A stretch of DNA of 52,126 nucleotides from Clostridiales bacterium (GTDB lineage: Bacteria; Bacillota; Clostridia; Christensenellales; Aristaeellaceae): contig SVGO01000004.1 in the NCBI GenBank assembly GCA_015056305.1, positions 1-52,126 on the forward strand. The letters are read 5' to 3'. The notes under the pieces were generated by a model. That model was not told where the DNA came from. It saw only the letters and a program-made list of their open reading frames with translations, and did not search any database. The position numbers and the translations under genes are program-made. Positions 7,565 through 15,871 of the stretch are shown here, in pieces (the first letter of the stretch is position 1; each line of letters begins with the position of its first letter).

Positions 7565-8677
7565 ATGCTCGTTAAAAACGGTTTGGCGTTTATCGGCGGC
7601 GCTTTCAAAAAGGCCGACGTCCGCATTGAAAACGGCAGGATCACCGAGGTCGGCACGCTTGAGGCGAAGGCCGGCGAGGAAACCCGCGACGCGGAGGGCC
7701 TGTACGTTCTGCCCGGCTTTGTCGATATCCATATCCATGCTTTCGGCGGCGCGGACTGCATGCGCGGCGAAGCGGACGTGCGCAAGATGAGCGCGGGCCT
7801 GATCGAGACCGGCGTGGCCGCGTTCGTGGCGACCACCATGAGCGCCTATGAAGAGGAAACCTACGCAGCGCTCAAGAGCATTCAGGCCGTCATGGACAAG
7901 CCGGAAGCGCGCGGCGCAGCCGTGCTGGGCGCGCACATGGAGGCTCCGTTCCTCGCGCTGCGCTACAAGGGCGCGCAGCTGGGCGAATGCCTCGTGCCGC
8001 CGAGCGTCGAGGCGTATGACAACATGGTGCGCGGCCTTGGCTGTGTGCGCATGATGACCCTCGCGCCGGAGATCCCGGGCGCGCTGGACGTGATCGCCGA
8101 GCTGAAGCGCCGCGGCGTGGTCACCTGCGCGGCGCATACCGCAGCGCAGGCTGAGCATATCCACGCGGCGGCCGACGCGGGCCTCAGCCAGATCACGCAT
8201 CTGTTCAACGCGCAGACCCCGCTGCATCATCGCGAGCCGGGCGTGCCGGGCGCGGGCCTTGCGGACGACCGCATTATCGTGCAGGCGATCGCCGACGGCA
8301 TCCATCTGCATCCGGACATCCTGCGCATTGCCGCCAAGTGCAAGGGCGCGGCGGGCGTGGCGCTCATCTCCGATTCCATGGAGGCCGCCGGCCTGCCGGA
8401 CGGCCAGTACGATCTGGGCGGCCAGGCGGTGTATGTCCGCGATGGCGCCGCCCGTCTGGAAAACGGCGTGCTCGCCGGCTCCACGCTGCTGATGCATCAG
8501 GCGATCAAGAACATGATCACCCTGGCGAAGATTGCGCCGGAAGAGGTCATCCCCATGGCCACGAGCACCCCGGCCGACAGCGTCGGCGCAAAGGGCTTTG
8601 GCCGCATCGAGCCGGGCGCGGCGGGCGTGCTGGCGCTGATGGACAAGAACTGGGATTTCGCAGGCGTGGTCTGCTGA
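7565..8677 (+). CDS. nagA: N-acetylglucosamine-6-phosphate deacetylase
   Basis: 370 residues; AGGAAAGGAAG precedes ATG 7565, and the upstream in-frame start at 7505 has no ribosome binding site. Amidohydrolase TIM-barrel motifs: PGFVDIHIHAFGGADCM (metal HxH), GAHMEAPFLALRYKGAQ, AAHTAAQAEHI, ITHLFNAQTPLHHREPG, ADGIHLHPDI, and LISDSMEAAG with the catalytic Asp. It removes acetate from GlcNAc-6-P, feeding amino sugars from cell wall recycling or uptake towards glycolysis; the usual partner nagB is not in the window. Its stop codon falls inside the first unit of a 27-bp tandem repeat, followed by a terminator at 8805. Confidence 0.95.
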   Translation: MLVKNGLAFIGGAFKKADVRIENGRITEVGTLEAKAGEETRDAEGLYVLPGFVDIHIHAFGGADCMRGEADVRKMSAGLIETGVAAFVATTMSAYEEETYAALKSIQAVMDKPEARGAAVLGAHMEAPFLALRYKGAQLGECLVPPSVEAYDNMVRGLGCVRMMTLAPEIPGALDVIAELKRRGVVTCAAHTAAQAEHIHAAADAGLSQITHLFNAQTPLHHREPGVPGAGLADDRIIVQAIADGIHLHPDILRIAAKCKGAAGVALISDSMEAAGLPDGQYDLGGQAVYVRDGAARLENGVLAGSTLLMHQAIKNMITLAKIAPEEVIPMATSTPADSVGAKGFGRIEPGAAGVLALMDKNWDFAGVVC

Positions 8678-8729
8678 CCAGCGTTCCGCTGGACCATCCT
8701 CCGACCAGCGTTCCGCTGGACCGTCCTCC
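8676..8729 (+). repeat. Two tandem 27-bp hairpin units at the end of nagA
   Basis: Units 8676-8702 and 8703-8729 differ at one base. Each holds the perfect hairpin CCAGCG-TTC-CGCTGG followed by ACC(A/G)TCCTCC. The stop codon TGA of nagA overlaps the first two bases of unit 1. Confidence 0.85.
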
Positions 8730-8804
8730 GACAATGCTAGCAATATTTGTTTCTTTGTCGATCGAGGCCGATTGTCTGTGAGAATACATCCACCACAACG
8801 TATC

Positions 8805-8833
8805 AGAAGCGGGATTCAGCACCCGCTTCTTTT
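8805..8833 (+). terminator. Terminator of nagA
   Basis: AGAAGCGGG (8805-8813), 8-nt loop, CCCGCTTCT (8822-8830), then TTT. Ends just before the next promoter. Confidence 0.85.
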
Positions 8834-8840
8834 AATTGAC

Positions 8841-8869
8841 TTGACTGCATGTGTAAAACAGGTTATGAT
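8841..8869 (+). promoter_or_regulatory. Promoter of the DUF896 gene
   Basis: TTGACT (8841-8846), 17 bp, TATGAT (8864-8869), 40 bp before ATG 8909. Confidence 0.8.
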
Positions 8870-8908
8870 AATAATGTATGATTATCAGGAAACGGAAGGG
8901 AAATATCC

Positions 8909-9118
8909 ATGGAAAAAGAGCAGATTGAACGCATCAACGAACTGGCGCGCAAGAAGAAGACCGTCGGCCTGACCGAGGCGGAGATCGCCGAGCAGGCGGC
9001 GCTGCGGGCGCAGTATCTCGCCGAATTCCGCGCGAACATGGAAGCGACGCTGCAGGCCGTGCGCGTGGAGCAGGCGGACGGCACCTACAAGCCGCTGGAA
9101 AAGAAGAAGCCGAACTGA
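8909..9118 (+). CDS. DUF896 (YnzC/UPF0291) family small protein
   Basis: 69 residues. The family pattern is clear: INELARKKKTVGLTEAEIAEQ, then LRAQYLAEFRANMEATLQ, forming a two-helix hairpin, and a short tail with DGTYKPLEKKK. These short cytoplasmic proteins are widespread in Firmicutes; B. subtilis YnzC is LexA-controlled but its function is not settled. No LexA box is seen at this promoter. Followed 95 bp later by the SH3b protein, possibly on the same transcript since no terminator is evident. Confidence 0.93.
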   Translation: MEKEQIERINELARKKKTVGLTEAEIAEQAALRAQYLAEFRANMEATLQAVRVEQADGTYKPLEKKKPN

Positions 9119-9213
9119 TCAGAACATATTTTTTCCTGCATTCCCGAAATCCGGGAAGACAGACGGACGCTGATTCGTCTTATATGCACAGGATAAAAGG
9201 GTTGGTGAATATC

Positions 9214-10491
9214 ATGAAAAAGAATTTTGTGCGCGTGCTTGCGCTGTGCCTGCTGCTTGCGCTGCTGCCTGCGCTGGCCTCCGCGGATCGCTTTGCCGTG
9301 GTCAAGGGCGGCCGGCTGAATCTGCGCCAGTATCCCAGCACGACCAGCTATTCCCTGGGCAAGTATGACACGGGCACATGGATTATCGCCGGCAGTGAGT
9401 CTGACGGCTGGTATTCCGTGCGCACGCTCGGCGGCAAGACCGGCTATATGTCCGCCGCCTATCTGGACTTTGGCCAGTATAACGGCGGCGCCACGGTCAA
9501 ATACGCCAATGGCGGCTATGTGAACCTGCGCTCCGGCCCGTCCACCGACGCAAGCGTGATCATGCGCGTAACCTCCGGCTCCACGTTCTATATGCAGGGC
9601 AATTACAGCGGCTGGTGCTACGGCTACGTCTATTCCGGCAGCCAGCAGGTCTACGGCTATATGTACGAAACGTTCCTGGGTTCCGGCGCGTCCACCTCCG
9701 TCGTCACCACGCGCAACGGCGGCAAGGTCAACGTCCGCTCCGGCCCGGGCTCGTCCTATTCGTCCATCGGCACGCTTGCCTCCGGCACGCAGGTCAATAT
9801 CCTGCTCAAAGGCAACGGCTGGTACATGATCTCCGCGAACGGCCTGGAAGGCTTCATGTCCACGCAGTATCTCTCCGGCACAGGCTCCACCATCGGCACC
9901 AACACCGGCAGCGGCCAGACGACCACCTCCATGACCGCTTGGGTCAACAACCCCAAGGCTACGCAGGTGCTCAACCTGCGCGAGACGCCCTCCCAGAGCG
10001 CGCGTTCCATCGGCCAATACCGCAACGGCACGAAGGTCAAGGTCGTTTCCAAGGGCTCGACCTGGTGCGAGGTCTACGTCGGCACGCGCCATGGCTACAT
10101 GATGACCCGCTATCTCAGCTTTGACGGCAGCTACGTCCAGCCGAGCTATCCGACTTACCCCAGCTATCCGGTCTACACGCAGCCGCCGTATTTCGCCACG
10201 TACGTGCCGACGGTTACGCCGACCCCGACGCCGCTGGTTCAGCTGATCACGCCGAAGCCCCAGCAGAGCGGCCCCGCCGCGCCGAAGGCCGGCGACACCG
10301 TCACGCTGGCGATCGCCGCAGGCGGCTCCAGCAATCTGATCACCGTCTATCATGATCCGTCCATGACGCAGGCCAAGGCCAGCTACGCCCACGGCAAGCA
10401 GGTGATGATGCTCCAGTACGGCACAAACTCCTGCATGATCTACGTCGACGGCGGCGTGGCGTATGTGTCCACGTGGAATGTGAACTACTGA
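9214..10491 (+). CDS. Secreted protein with at least four bacterial SH3 domains
   Basis: 425 residues from ATG 9214 (MKKNFVRVLALCLL), the start that gives a proper signal peptide ending ALASA (about residue 24). SH3b repeats are at about 30-80 (GGRLNLRQYPS), 98-155 (GGYVNLRSGPSTDAS), 165-220 (GGKVNVRSGPGSSYSS) and 248-305 (ATQVLNLRETPS). A Pro/Tyr-rich stretch (about 308-345: YPTYPSYPVYTQPPY, then TPTPTP) links to a fifth, degenerate SH3-like segment at the C-terminus (ITVYHDPSM ... VAYVSTWNVNY). SH3b repeats bind peptidoglycan or act as cell-wall targeting modules. There is no catalytic domain, so this is likely a structural or adhesive surface protein. Secreted, with no LPxTG or lipobox. 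Confidence 0.9.
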   Translation: MKKNFVRVLALCLLLALLPALASADRFAVVKGGRLNLRQYPSTTSYSLGKYDTGTWIIAGSESDGWYSVRTLGGKTGYMSAAYLDFGQYNGGATVKYANGGYVNLRSGPSTDASVIMRVTSGSTFYMQGNYSGWCYGYVYSGSQQVYGYMYETFLGSGASTSVVTTRNGGKVNVRSGPGSSYSSIGTLASGTQVNILLKGNGWYMISANGLEGFMSTQYLSGTGSTIGTNTGSGQTTTSMTAWVNNPKATQVLNLRETPSQSARSIGQYRNGTKVKVVSKGSTWCEVYVGTRHGYMMTRYLSFDGSYVQPSYPTYPSYPVYTQPPYFATYVPTVTPTPTPLVQLITPKPQQSGPAAPKAGDTVTLAIAAGGSSNLITVYHDPSMTQAKASYAHGKQVMMLQYGTNSCMIYVDGGVAYVSTWNVNY

Positions 10492-10513
10492 TTCTTAACG
10501 TGCAAGGGAATCC

Positions 10514-10577
10514 GTTGGGCTGCCGCCCAAACCCGCTTGGGGATTTCATCCCCAAACCCCATTTTCGCTTCGCGAGG
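10514..10577 (+). repeat. Family A hairpin repeat (A3)
   Basis: The simplest complete copy: TTGGGC-TGCC-GCCCAA, then TTGGGGAT-TTC-ATCCCCAA, then ACCCC and TTTTCGCTTCGCG. Lies between the SH3b gene and the terminator at 10618. Confidence 0.85.
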
Positions 10578-10617
10578 GATGAAACTGATTTGAGAATCAC
10601 ATAAGCAGCATGACGAC

Positions 10618-10645
10618 AAAACCCCCGGCAGCCTCCGGGGGTTTT
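10618..10645. terminator. Bidirectional terminator between the SH3b gene and tex
   Basis: AAAACCCCCGG-CAGCCT-CCGGGGGTTTT: symmetrical stem with A-run and T-run, placed between convergent genes (SH3b gene on +, tex on -). Confidence 0.95.
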
Positions 10646-10647
10646 AC

Positions 10648-12795
10648 TTATTTCCTGTCCTTGACCATCGTCAGGCCGATGCGCTTTTTCTTCTGATCCA
10701 CGTCGACCACCCAGACCTTAACCACGTCGCCCACGGACACAGCCTCGCTGGGATGTTTGATGAATCTCTCGCTCATGCGCGAGATATGCACAAGGCCGTC
10801 CTGATGCACGCCGATATCCACGAACGCGCCGAAGTCGATCACATTGCGCACCGTGCCGGTCAGTTCCATGCCGGGCACAAGATCCTCCATGCCCAGCACG
10901 TCCGTGCGCAGCACAGGCGGCGGCAAATCCTCGCGCGGATCGCGGCCCGGCTTTTCCAGCTCGCGCGCAATGTCCATAAGCGTCATCTCGCCCACGCCGA
11001 GCTCCGCAGCGAGCTTCTTCGTGCCCTCCTGCTCCACGCGCGCGGTGATGCCGGCAATGCCGCCGCGCTTTAAATCCTTTGCGTCGTAGCCCAGGCGCGC
11101 CATCAGCGCCTTTGCCGCCGGATAGCTCTCCGGATGCACGGCCGTCGCGTCCAGCGCATTAGCGCCGCGCACACGCAAAAAGCCCGCACACTGCTCAAAC
11201 GCCTTCGGTCCAAGCTTGGGCACCTTTTTCAGCTGAGCGCGCGAGGTGATGCCGTTTTCCTCGCGATAGGCGACGATATTGCCCGCCAGCGCCTTGCCGA
11301 TGCCCGCCACATGCGTGAGCAGCTGCACGGATGCGGTCTCCACGTCCACGCCGACGCTGGACACGCAGCGCTCCACCACGCCGTCCAGCGCCGTTTCCAG
11401 CTCCGCCTGCTTGAGGTCGTGCTGATACTGGCCCACGCCGATCGCCTTGGGATCGATCTTCACCAGCTCGGCAAGCGGGTCCTGCATGCGCCGGGCGATG
11501 GATACCGCGCTGCGCAGGCTCACGTCGAATTCCGGGAATTCCTCCGCCGCCAGCTTGCTGGCCGAATAGACGCTCGCGCCCGCCTCGCTGACGATCATGT
11601 ATTTCACACCCGGAACCTCCGGCAGCAGCGCTGCGATAAACTGCTCGCTCTCGCGCGAGGCCGTGCCGTTGCCGATGGCGATCGCGGTCACGCCGTGGCG
11701 GCGGATCATGGAGAGGATCAGCTTCTTGGCCTGCTCCTTCGCCCGCTCCTGACCGGGAATCGTGAAATGGCCCACGCCGGTTTCCAGCACTTTTCCCGTC
11801 TCATCGACGACCGCCAGCTTGCAGCCCGTGCGGAAGCCCGGGTCCACGCCCAGCGTCACCTTGCCGCGGATGGGCGGCTGCATGAGCAGCTGACCCACGT
11901 TCTGACCAAACACGCGGATCGCGCCCGCGTTCGCGCGGTCAGTCAGCTCGCTTCGGATCTCGCGCTCCAGCGACGGCTCAATCAGGCGGCTCCATGCGTC
12001 CTTCGCCGCCGCACGAACCACCTCGCAGCACTTGCTCGGCGGATCGATCACCACGCGGCAGATCGTCTGATTCGCCAGCGCCTCGTCAATCTCCACCGTG
12101 ACCTTCAGCCATTCCTCGCGCTCGCCGCGGTTCAGCGCCAGAATGCGATGATCCGCCGCACGGGAAACGCTCTCGCGATAGTCGTAATACTGCGCGTAGA
12201 CGCTGTCGCCCTCCTTGGCGGCGACGCTGCGCAGCATGCCCTGCCGCCCGATCAGCTCGCGCAGCTTTGCGCGGATGCCTGCGTTGTCGCTGATCTCCTC
12301 GGCGATGATATCCTGCGCGAGCTGGATCGCCGTCTGCACGTCCTCCACGCCCTTGTCCTCATCGACAAACGGGCGCGCCAGCTGTTCGGGATCATCATTT
12401 TTTCGCTGGAGCATGATCACCTCCGCCAGAGGGCCCATGCCCTTTTCCCTTGCGATCATCGCGCGCGTGCGGCGCTTGGGCTTATAGGGACGATAGATAT
12501 CCTCGAGCGCAGAGAGCGTCTGGCAAGCGGCAAGCTGCGCGCGGATCTCGTCGGTGAGCTTGCCCTGCTCGATGATCGCATGCTCGATCTGCTCGCGGCG
12601 CTTGTCCAGATTTCTAAGATATTCCAGCCGCTCGCTCATTTCGCGCAGCTTCTGGTCGTCCATCGCGCCGGTTTGCTCTTTTCTGTAGCGCGCGATGAAC
12701 GGGATGGTGTTGCCCTCGTCGATGAGCTGAGCAATGCGCTCCGCGATCGCCGGGCTTATGTCAAATTCCTGAGAGAGAATCGAAAGGATATCCAT
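10648..12795 (-). CDS. tex: Tex-family S1 RNA-binding protein
   Basis: 715 residues, normal length. N-terminal Tex helical region (MDILSILSQEFDISP, TIPFIARYRKEQTGAMDD), the YqgF/RNase-H-like domain (VTLGVDPGFRTGCKLAVVD, about 330), helix-hairpin-helix repeats (LTHVAGIGKALAGNIV, KKVPKLGPKAFEQCAGFLR) and a C-terminal S1 domain (LTGTVRNVIDFGAFVDIGV ... GLVHISRMS, about 645-710). Tex is a conserved nucleic-acid-binding factor linked to transcription elongation; exact role is still open. The start overlaps the stop of the metallo-beta-lactamase gene by one base (TAATG), so the two are coupled. Confidence 0.97.
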   Translation of the reverse strand: MDILSILSQEFDISPAIAERIAQLIDEGNTIPFIARYRKEQTGAMDDQKLREMSERLEYLRNLDKRREQIEHAIIEQGKLTDEIRAQLAACQTLSALEDIYRPYKPKRRTRAMIAREKGMGPLAEVIMLQRKNDDPEQLARPFVDEDKGVEDVQTAIQLAQDIIAEEISDNAGIRAKLRELIGRQGMLRSVAAKEGDSVYAQYYDYRESVSRAADHRILALNRGEREEWLKVTVEIDEALANQTICRVVIDPPSKCCEVVRAAAKDAWSRLIEPSLEREIRSELTDRANAGAIRVFGQNVGQLLMQPPIRGKVTLGVDPGFRTGCKLAVVDETGKVLETGVGHFTIPGQERAKEQAKKLILSMIRRHGVTAIAIGNGTASRESEQFIAALLPEVPGVKYMIVSEAGASVYSASKLAAEEFPEFDVSLRSAVSIARRMQDPLAELVKIDPKAIGVGQYQHDLKQAELETALDGVVERCVSSVGVDVETASVQLLTHVAGIGKALAGNIVAYREENGITSRAQLKKVPKLGPKAFEQCAGFLRVRGANALDATAVHPESYPAAKALMARLGYDAKDLKRGGIAGITARVEQEGTKKLAAELGVGEMTLMDIARELEKPGRDPREDLPPPVLRTDVLGMEDLVPGMELTGTVRNVIDFGAFVDIGVHQDGLVHISRMSERFIKHPSEAVSVGDVVKVWVVDVDQKKKRIGLTMVKDRK

Positions 12796-13598
12796 TAAAG
12801 CTCGATAACCTCCAGATCATTGGGCACATACAGATCGCCGTGGTAGAATTCCTTCGCCTCTGCGGTATAGAGCGCCTTGCGATTGGCGTAGTTCTTGTCC
12901 TCCGTATGCCAGAGCACCAGGTGGGGGATCGCAAGCTCCTGAGCCAGCTTCGCCGCATCCGCGACGGTGGAGTGGTGCTTCTCGTAGGGCTTGAAGACGT
13001 CCGCCTGAGCAAGCAGGCAGAACGCCTCGCACAGCATCCAGTCGCTTTCTGCGACATACTTCCCGCAGATCGGGTTATACGGCTCGTCGCCCAGGCAGGT
13101 CAGCTTCCTGCCATTTTGCAGCGTCGTGCTGAAGCCGAACTGCAGCTGCTTCGTCGAGCCGATATCAAAGAACGTGATCTCATAGCCGCACAGCGTCGCC
13201 TGCATGCCGTCCGTGATATCATGAAAGAGCACGCGGGAGCCAATGTGCCTGAGCATCTTCTTCTGCAGCATCAGCTCGCCGATCACCTCAAGACCCTTGC
13301 GCACGGTCTCGTGGCACCAGATATGCAGCTCGCCCTCATACTTGCCCGCGTTCATCATCGTCATGATCTTGCGCATGGCCCAGACCACGCCGTTGAGGTG
13401 ATCGGGATGGGCATGGGTGATGAACAGGTCGTGCACATCGGCAAAGCTCAGATTCGCATCCTCCATCTGGCGCAGGATGCCGTTGCCGCCGCCGGCGTCC
13501 ACCAGCAGCGTGCCGTGATTATTGGTGATCGCAAAGCAGGTATTATAGCAGCGGGTCGCCAGGGCATAGCCCGTGCCCAGCACGTGCAGCTTTTCCAT
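12795..13598 (-). CDS. Metallo-beta-lactamase-fold hydrolase (RNase Z-like)
   Basis: 267 residues; AAGGAGGAG 8-9 bp before ATG 13598. The metal motif THAHPDHLNGV (about 61-71) is the HxHxDH signature, with DAGGGNGIL and HTEDKN (last His ligand, near the C-terminus) in the expected order. Overall it resembles the RNase Z / ElaC-like and related ribonuclease families more than beta-lactamases, but the exosite arm typical of tRNase Z is not evident. Substrate unknown. It begins about 25 bp behind the rpiB terminator and is translationally coupled to tex. Confidence 0.88.
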   Translation of the reverse strand: MEKLHVLGTGYALATRCYNTCFAITNNHGTLLVDAGGGNGILRQMEDANLSFADVHDLFITHAHPDHLNGVVWAMRKIMTMMNAGKYEGELHIWCHETVRKGLEVIGELMLQKKMLRHIGSRVLFHDITDGMQATLCGYEITFFDIGSTKQLQFGFSTTLQNGRKLTCLGDEPYNPICGKYVAESDWMLCEAFCLLAQADVFKPYEKHHSTVADAAKLAQELAIPHLVLWHTEDKNYANRKALYTAEAKEFYHGDLYVPNDLEVIEL

Positions 13599-13621
13599 GG
13601 TGTATTCTCCTCCTTATGATC

Positions 13622-13651
13622 AAAAAAGCGCCCGTCCATGCGGACGGACGC
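13622..13651 (-). terminator. Terminator of rpiB
   Basis: Minus strand GCGTCCGTCC-GCAT-GGACGGGCGC followed by TTTTTTG. The next gene on the strand starts only 24 bp further, so either a promoter lies inside rpiB or some readthrough feeds the MBL-tex pair. Confidence 0.9.
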
Positions 13652-13662
13652 TCAGAAGTATC

Positions 13663-14118
13663 TTACTTTGCCGCGAGATCCTCGCCCGCCTCGATCGCCA
13701 TGATCTGATCGACGCGGCGCTGATGGCGGCCGCCGGCGAACTCGGTGGTCAGCCAGATCTCGACGATCATGCGGGCCAGCTCGCCGCCGACCACACGCGC
13801 GCCGAGGGCAAGCATGTTCGCGTTGTTGTGCTCGCGGCTCATCTTCGCGGAGAAGCAATCCGAGCAGACGACGCAGCGGATGCCCTTGGTCTTGTTCGCC
13901 GCAAGCGAAATGCCGATGCCCGTGCCGCAGCACAGGATGCCGCGCTCACACTCGCAGCTCGCCACGGCGTTGGCCGCCTTCTGGCCGAAGATGGCGTAGT
14001 CGCAGCTCTCGCCGGTGTACGTGCCATAGTCCTTGTACTCCAGATTCATGCTCTCCAGCAGCTCGATGATTTCCTTCTTCAGCGGCAGACCCGCGTGGTC
14101 ACTGGCCAATGCGATCAT
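13663..14118 (-). CDS. rpiB: Ribose-5-phosphate isomerase B
   Basis: 151 residues; TGGAGGAG sits 6 bp ahead of ATG 14118, better than the in-frame codon at 14133. RpiB/LacAB motifs: MIALASDHAGLPLKKEI (phosphate and substrate binding), CDYAIFGQKAA, GILCCGTGIGISLAANK with the catalytic cysteine, and SREHNNANMLALGARV. It interconverts ribose 5-phosphate and ribulose 5-phosphate. LacA/LacB could look similar, but no lac genes are near. The start lies only 12 bp behind the zinc-ribbon gene stop; they form one operon ended at 13622. Confidence 0.95.
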   Translation of the reverse strand: MIALASDHAGLPLKKEIIELLESMNLEYKDYGTYTGESCDYAIFGQKAANAVASCECERGILCCGTGIGISLAANKTKGIRCVVCSDCFSAKMSREHNNANMLALGARVVGGELARMIVEIWLTTEFAGGRHQRRVDQIMAIEAGEDLAAK

Positions 14119-14132
14119 GTTGCTCTCCTCCA

Positions 14133-14372
14133 TTAATCTATAAAATCTTCGGGACGCAGCGGTTCGCGGGATTTGAAGCCTGTCTCCTCCTGCGCCTCGT
14201 GTTCAGCAGTATAGTCGGTAAAAGTCAGATGCTTCAGGTTTTCGCGGCTGACCACCGTGTTCGTGCCCATGCACATCCTGCAGCGGAACAAACACTCCGG
14301 GCAGACGCAGCCAAAGTTGATTCCCTCAGACTGGATCATGTACGTGCCGCATTCCGGGCATCCGCATCGCAT
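14133..14372 (-). CDS. Small cysteine-rich zinc-ribbon protein
   Basis: 79 residues; AAAAGGAGG 8 bp before ATG 14372. Eight cysteines occur in two groups: CGCPEC at residues 3-8 and CVCPECLFRCRMC at about 22-34, enough for one or two zinc ribbons. The rest (about 40-79) is hydrophilic, ending SREPLRPEDFID. It is too small for a catalytic domain; a nucleic-acid or protein-binding role is plausible. It directly precedes rpiB. Its Shine-Dalgarno abuts the end of hairpin repeat A4. Confidence 0.75.
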   Translation of the reverse strand: MRCGCPECGTYMIQSEGINFGCVCPECLFRCRMCMGTNTVVSRENLKHLTFTDYTAEHEAQEETGFKSREPLRPEDFID

Positions 14373-14388
14373 AACGCCAACCTCCTTT

Positions 14389-14454
14389 TGGGGATTTCAT
14401 CCCCAAACCCCTGACAAGGGATTTCATCCCTTGACCCTTCTTGCGCTTCGCGCC
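14389..14454 (+). repeat. Family A hairpin repeat (A4)
   Basis: Two hairpins in tandem: TTTGGGGAT-TTC-ATCCCCAAA and AAGGGAT-TTC-ATCCCTT, then GACCCTTCTTGCGCTTCGCGC. It forms an inverted pair with A5 in the 197-bp gap between the zinc-ribbon gene and proA. Confidence 0.85.
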
Positions 14455-14485
14455 TGTTTTAAGCAGCTATACTCCATTTCCCTCC

Positions 14486-14567
14486 GCTGCGCGAACGCGC
14501 AGCGAAGACGGGGTCTGGGGATGAAATCCCCAGGCGGGTCTTAGGGCGGCAGCCCTAACGTCCCCCT
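14486..14567 (-). repeat. Family A hairpin repeat (A5)
   Basis: Minus strand TTAGGGC-TGCC-GCCCTAA, CTGGGGAT-TTC-ATCCCCAG, and an enlarged third hairpin CGCTGCGCG-TT-CGCGCAGCG where other copies have CGC-TTC-GCG. Ends 2 bp from the proA stop codon. Confidence 0.85.
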
Positions 14568-14569
14568 CG

Positions 14570-15871
14570 TCACCCCAGCTTCTTGTGCGTAAAGCTGCGC
14601 TTCTTTCCGGCAAAGTCCGCGACGATATCGCCGTGACCGCGCAGGATGTACTTGTAGGAACACAGACCCTCCAGGCCCATCGGGCCGCGGGCGTGAATCT
14701 TGCCGGTAGAGATGCCCACCTCCGCGCCAAAGCCATAGCGGAAGCCGTCAGCAAAGCGCGTGGAGCAGTTGTGATAGACGCCGGCGGAATCGACCAGCGC
14801 GGCAAAGCGCTCGGCGGCCTGCTCGTCATCGGTGATGATGCAGTCCGTGTGGTGCGAGCCGTAGCGATTGATGTGCGCGATCGCCTCTTCCAGAGAATCG
14901 ACGACGCGGATCGCGATCACGTGATCCAGATACTCGGCCTTCCAGTCCACTTCGCCCGCCGCTTCGCAGGGAATGCCCGGGATCAGCGCCTGCGCGCGCG
15001 CATCGGCCTTGATCTTCACGCCCGCCACATGCAGCGCCGCCGCTACGATGGGCAGCGCATGATGCGCCGCATCCTTGTGCACCAGCAGCGTCTCTGCCGA
15101 ATTGCACGCCGCCGGATACTGCGTCTTCGCGTCTACGGTCACGCGCGCCGCCATCTGCGCGTCGCACTTGGCGTCCAGATAGACATGGCATACGCCGTCG
15201 CTGTGGCCCAGCACGGGAATGCGGCTGTTGTCCATGATATAGCGCACAAAGCTGTTGGAGCCGCGCGGGATGATCAGGTCGATGTATTCGTCCATCGCCA
15301 GCATCGCGCCGACTTCCTCGCGCGTGGTCAAAAGACCGGCCCAGCCCTGCGGCATGCCCGCCGCCTCGCTGGCCGCCTTCATCACGTCAAAGAGCGCCTG
15401 ATTGGAATGCATCGCTTCGCGGCCGCCCTTGAGCAGGACGCTGTTGCCGCTTTTGAGGCACAGGCCCGCGATCTGCACCAGCGCATCCGGGCGGGACTCG
15501 AAGATCACGCCGATCACGCCGATCGGGCATGCCACGCGCGAGAGCACAAGGCCATCCGCCAGTTCGGTGCGCAGCTGCTCATGCCCAATGGGATCATCCA
15601 TTCCGGCGAGCGCACGCAGACCGGCGCATACGTCGGCAAGCTTGCTTTCGTCAAACCTGAGCCGCTTGAGCACAGGCGCGGCGATGCCGTCGGCCTTGGC
15701 CTGCGCCATGTCCTTCGCGTTCGCCGCGAAGATCGCCTCGCGGCTTGCTTCCAGCGCGTCGGCAATAGCCAGCAGCGCGCCATTGCGCGCCTCGCTCCTG
15801 GACGCCGCCAGCGTAAAGCTCGCCTGCTTCGCCGCCTTAGCAATCTGCAGGGTATCCAGCTTCTGCGCCAT
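14570..15871 (-). CDS. proA: Gamma-glutamyl phosphate reductase
   Basis: 433 residues. Aldehyde dehydrogenase fold: SKLADVCAGLRALAGMDDPI, PIGVIGVIFESRPDALVQI, LKSGNSVLLKGGREA, IIPRGSNSFVRYI and the active-site YPAACNSAETLLVH with the catalytic Cys. It reduces gamma-glutamyl phosphate with NADPH in proline synthesis. The partner proB is not adjacent, which is unusual for Clostridia. The start overlaps the stop of the LCP-like gene by one base (TAATG), so it is read and translated together with that gene and gtrA. Confidence 0.97.
   Translation of the reverse strand: MAQKLDTLQIAKAAKQASFTLAASRSEARNGALLAIADALEASREAIFAANAKDMAQAKADGIAAPVLKRLRFDESKLADVCAGLRALAGMDDPIGHEQLRTELADGLVLSRVACPIGVIGVIFESRPDALVQIAGLCLKSGNSVLLKGGREAMHSNQALFDVMKAASEAAGMPQGWAGLLTTREEVGAMLAMDEYIDLIIPRGSNSFVRYIMDNSRIPVLGHSDGVCHVYLDAKCDAQMAARVTVDAKTQYPAACNSAETLLVHKDAAHHALPIVAAALHVAGVKIKADARAQALIPGIPCEAAGEVDWKAEYLDHVIAIRVVDSLEEAIAHINRYGSHHTDCIITDDEQAAERFAALVDSAGVYHNCSTRFADGFRYGFGAEVGISTGKIHARGPMGLEGLCSYKYILRGHGDIVADFAGKKRSFTHKKLG

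Noticed and set aside
13663..14118. LacA/LacB galactose-6-phosphate isomerase instead of RpiB
   Set aside because: No lac or tagatose genes are near and there is a single gene rather than an A/B pair.
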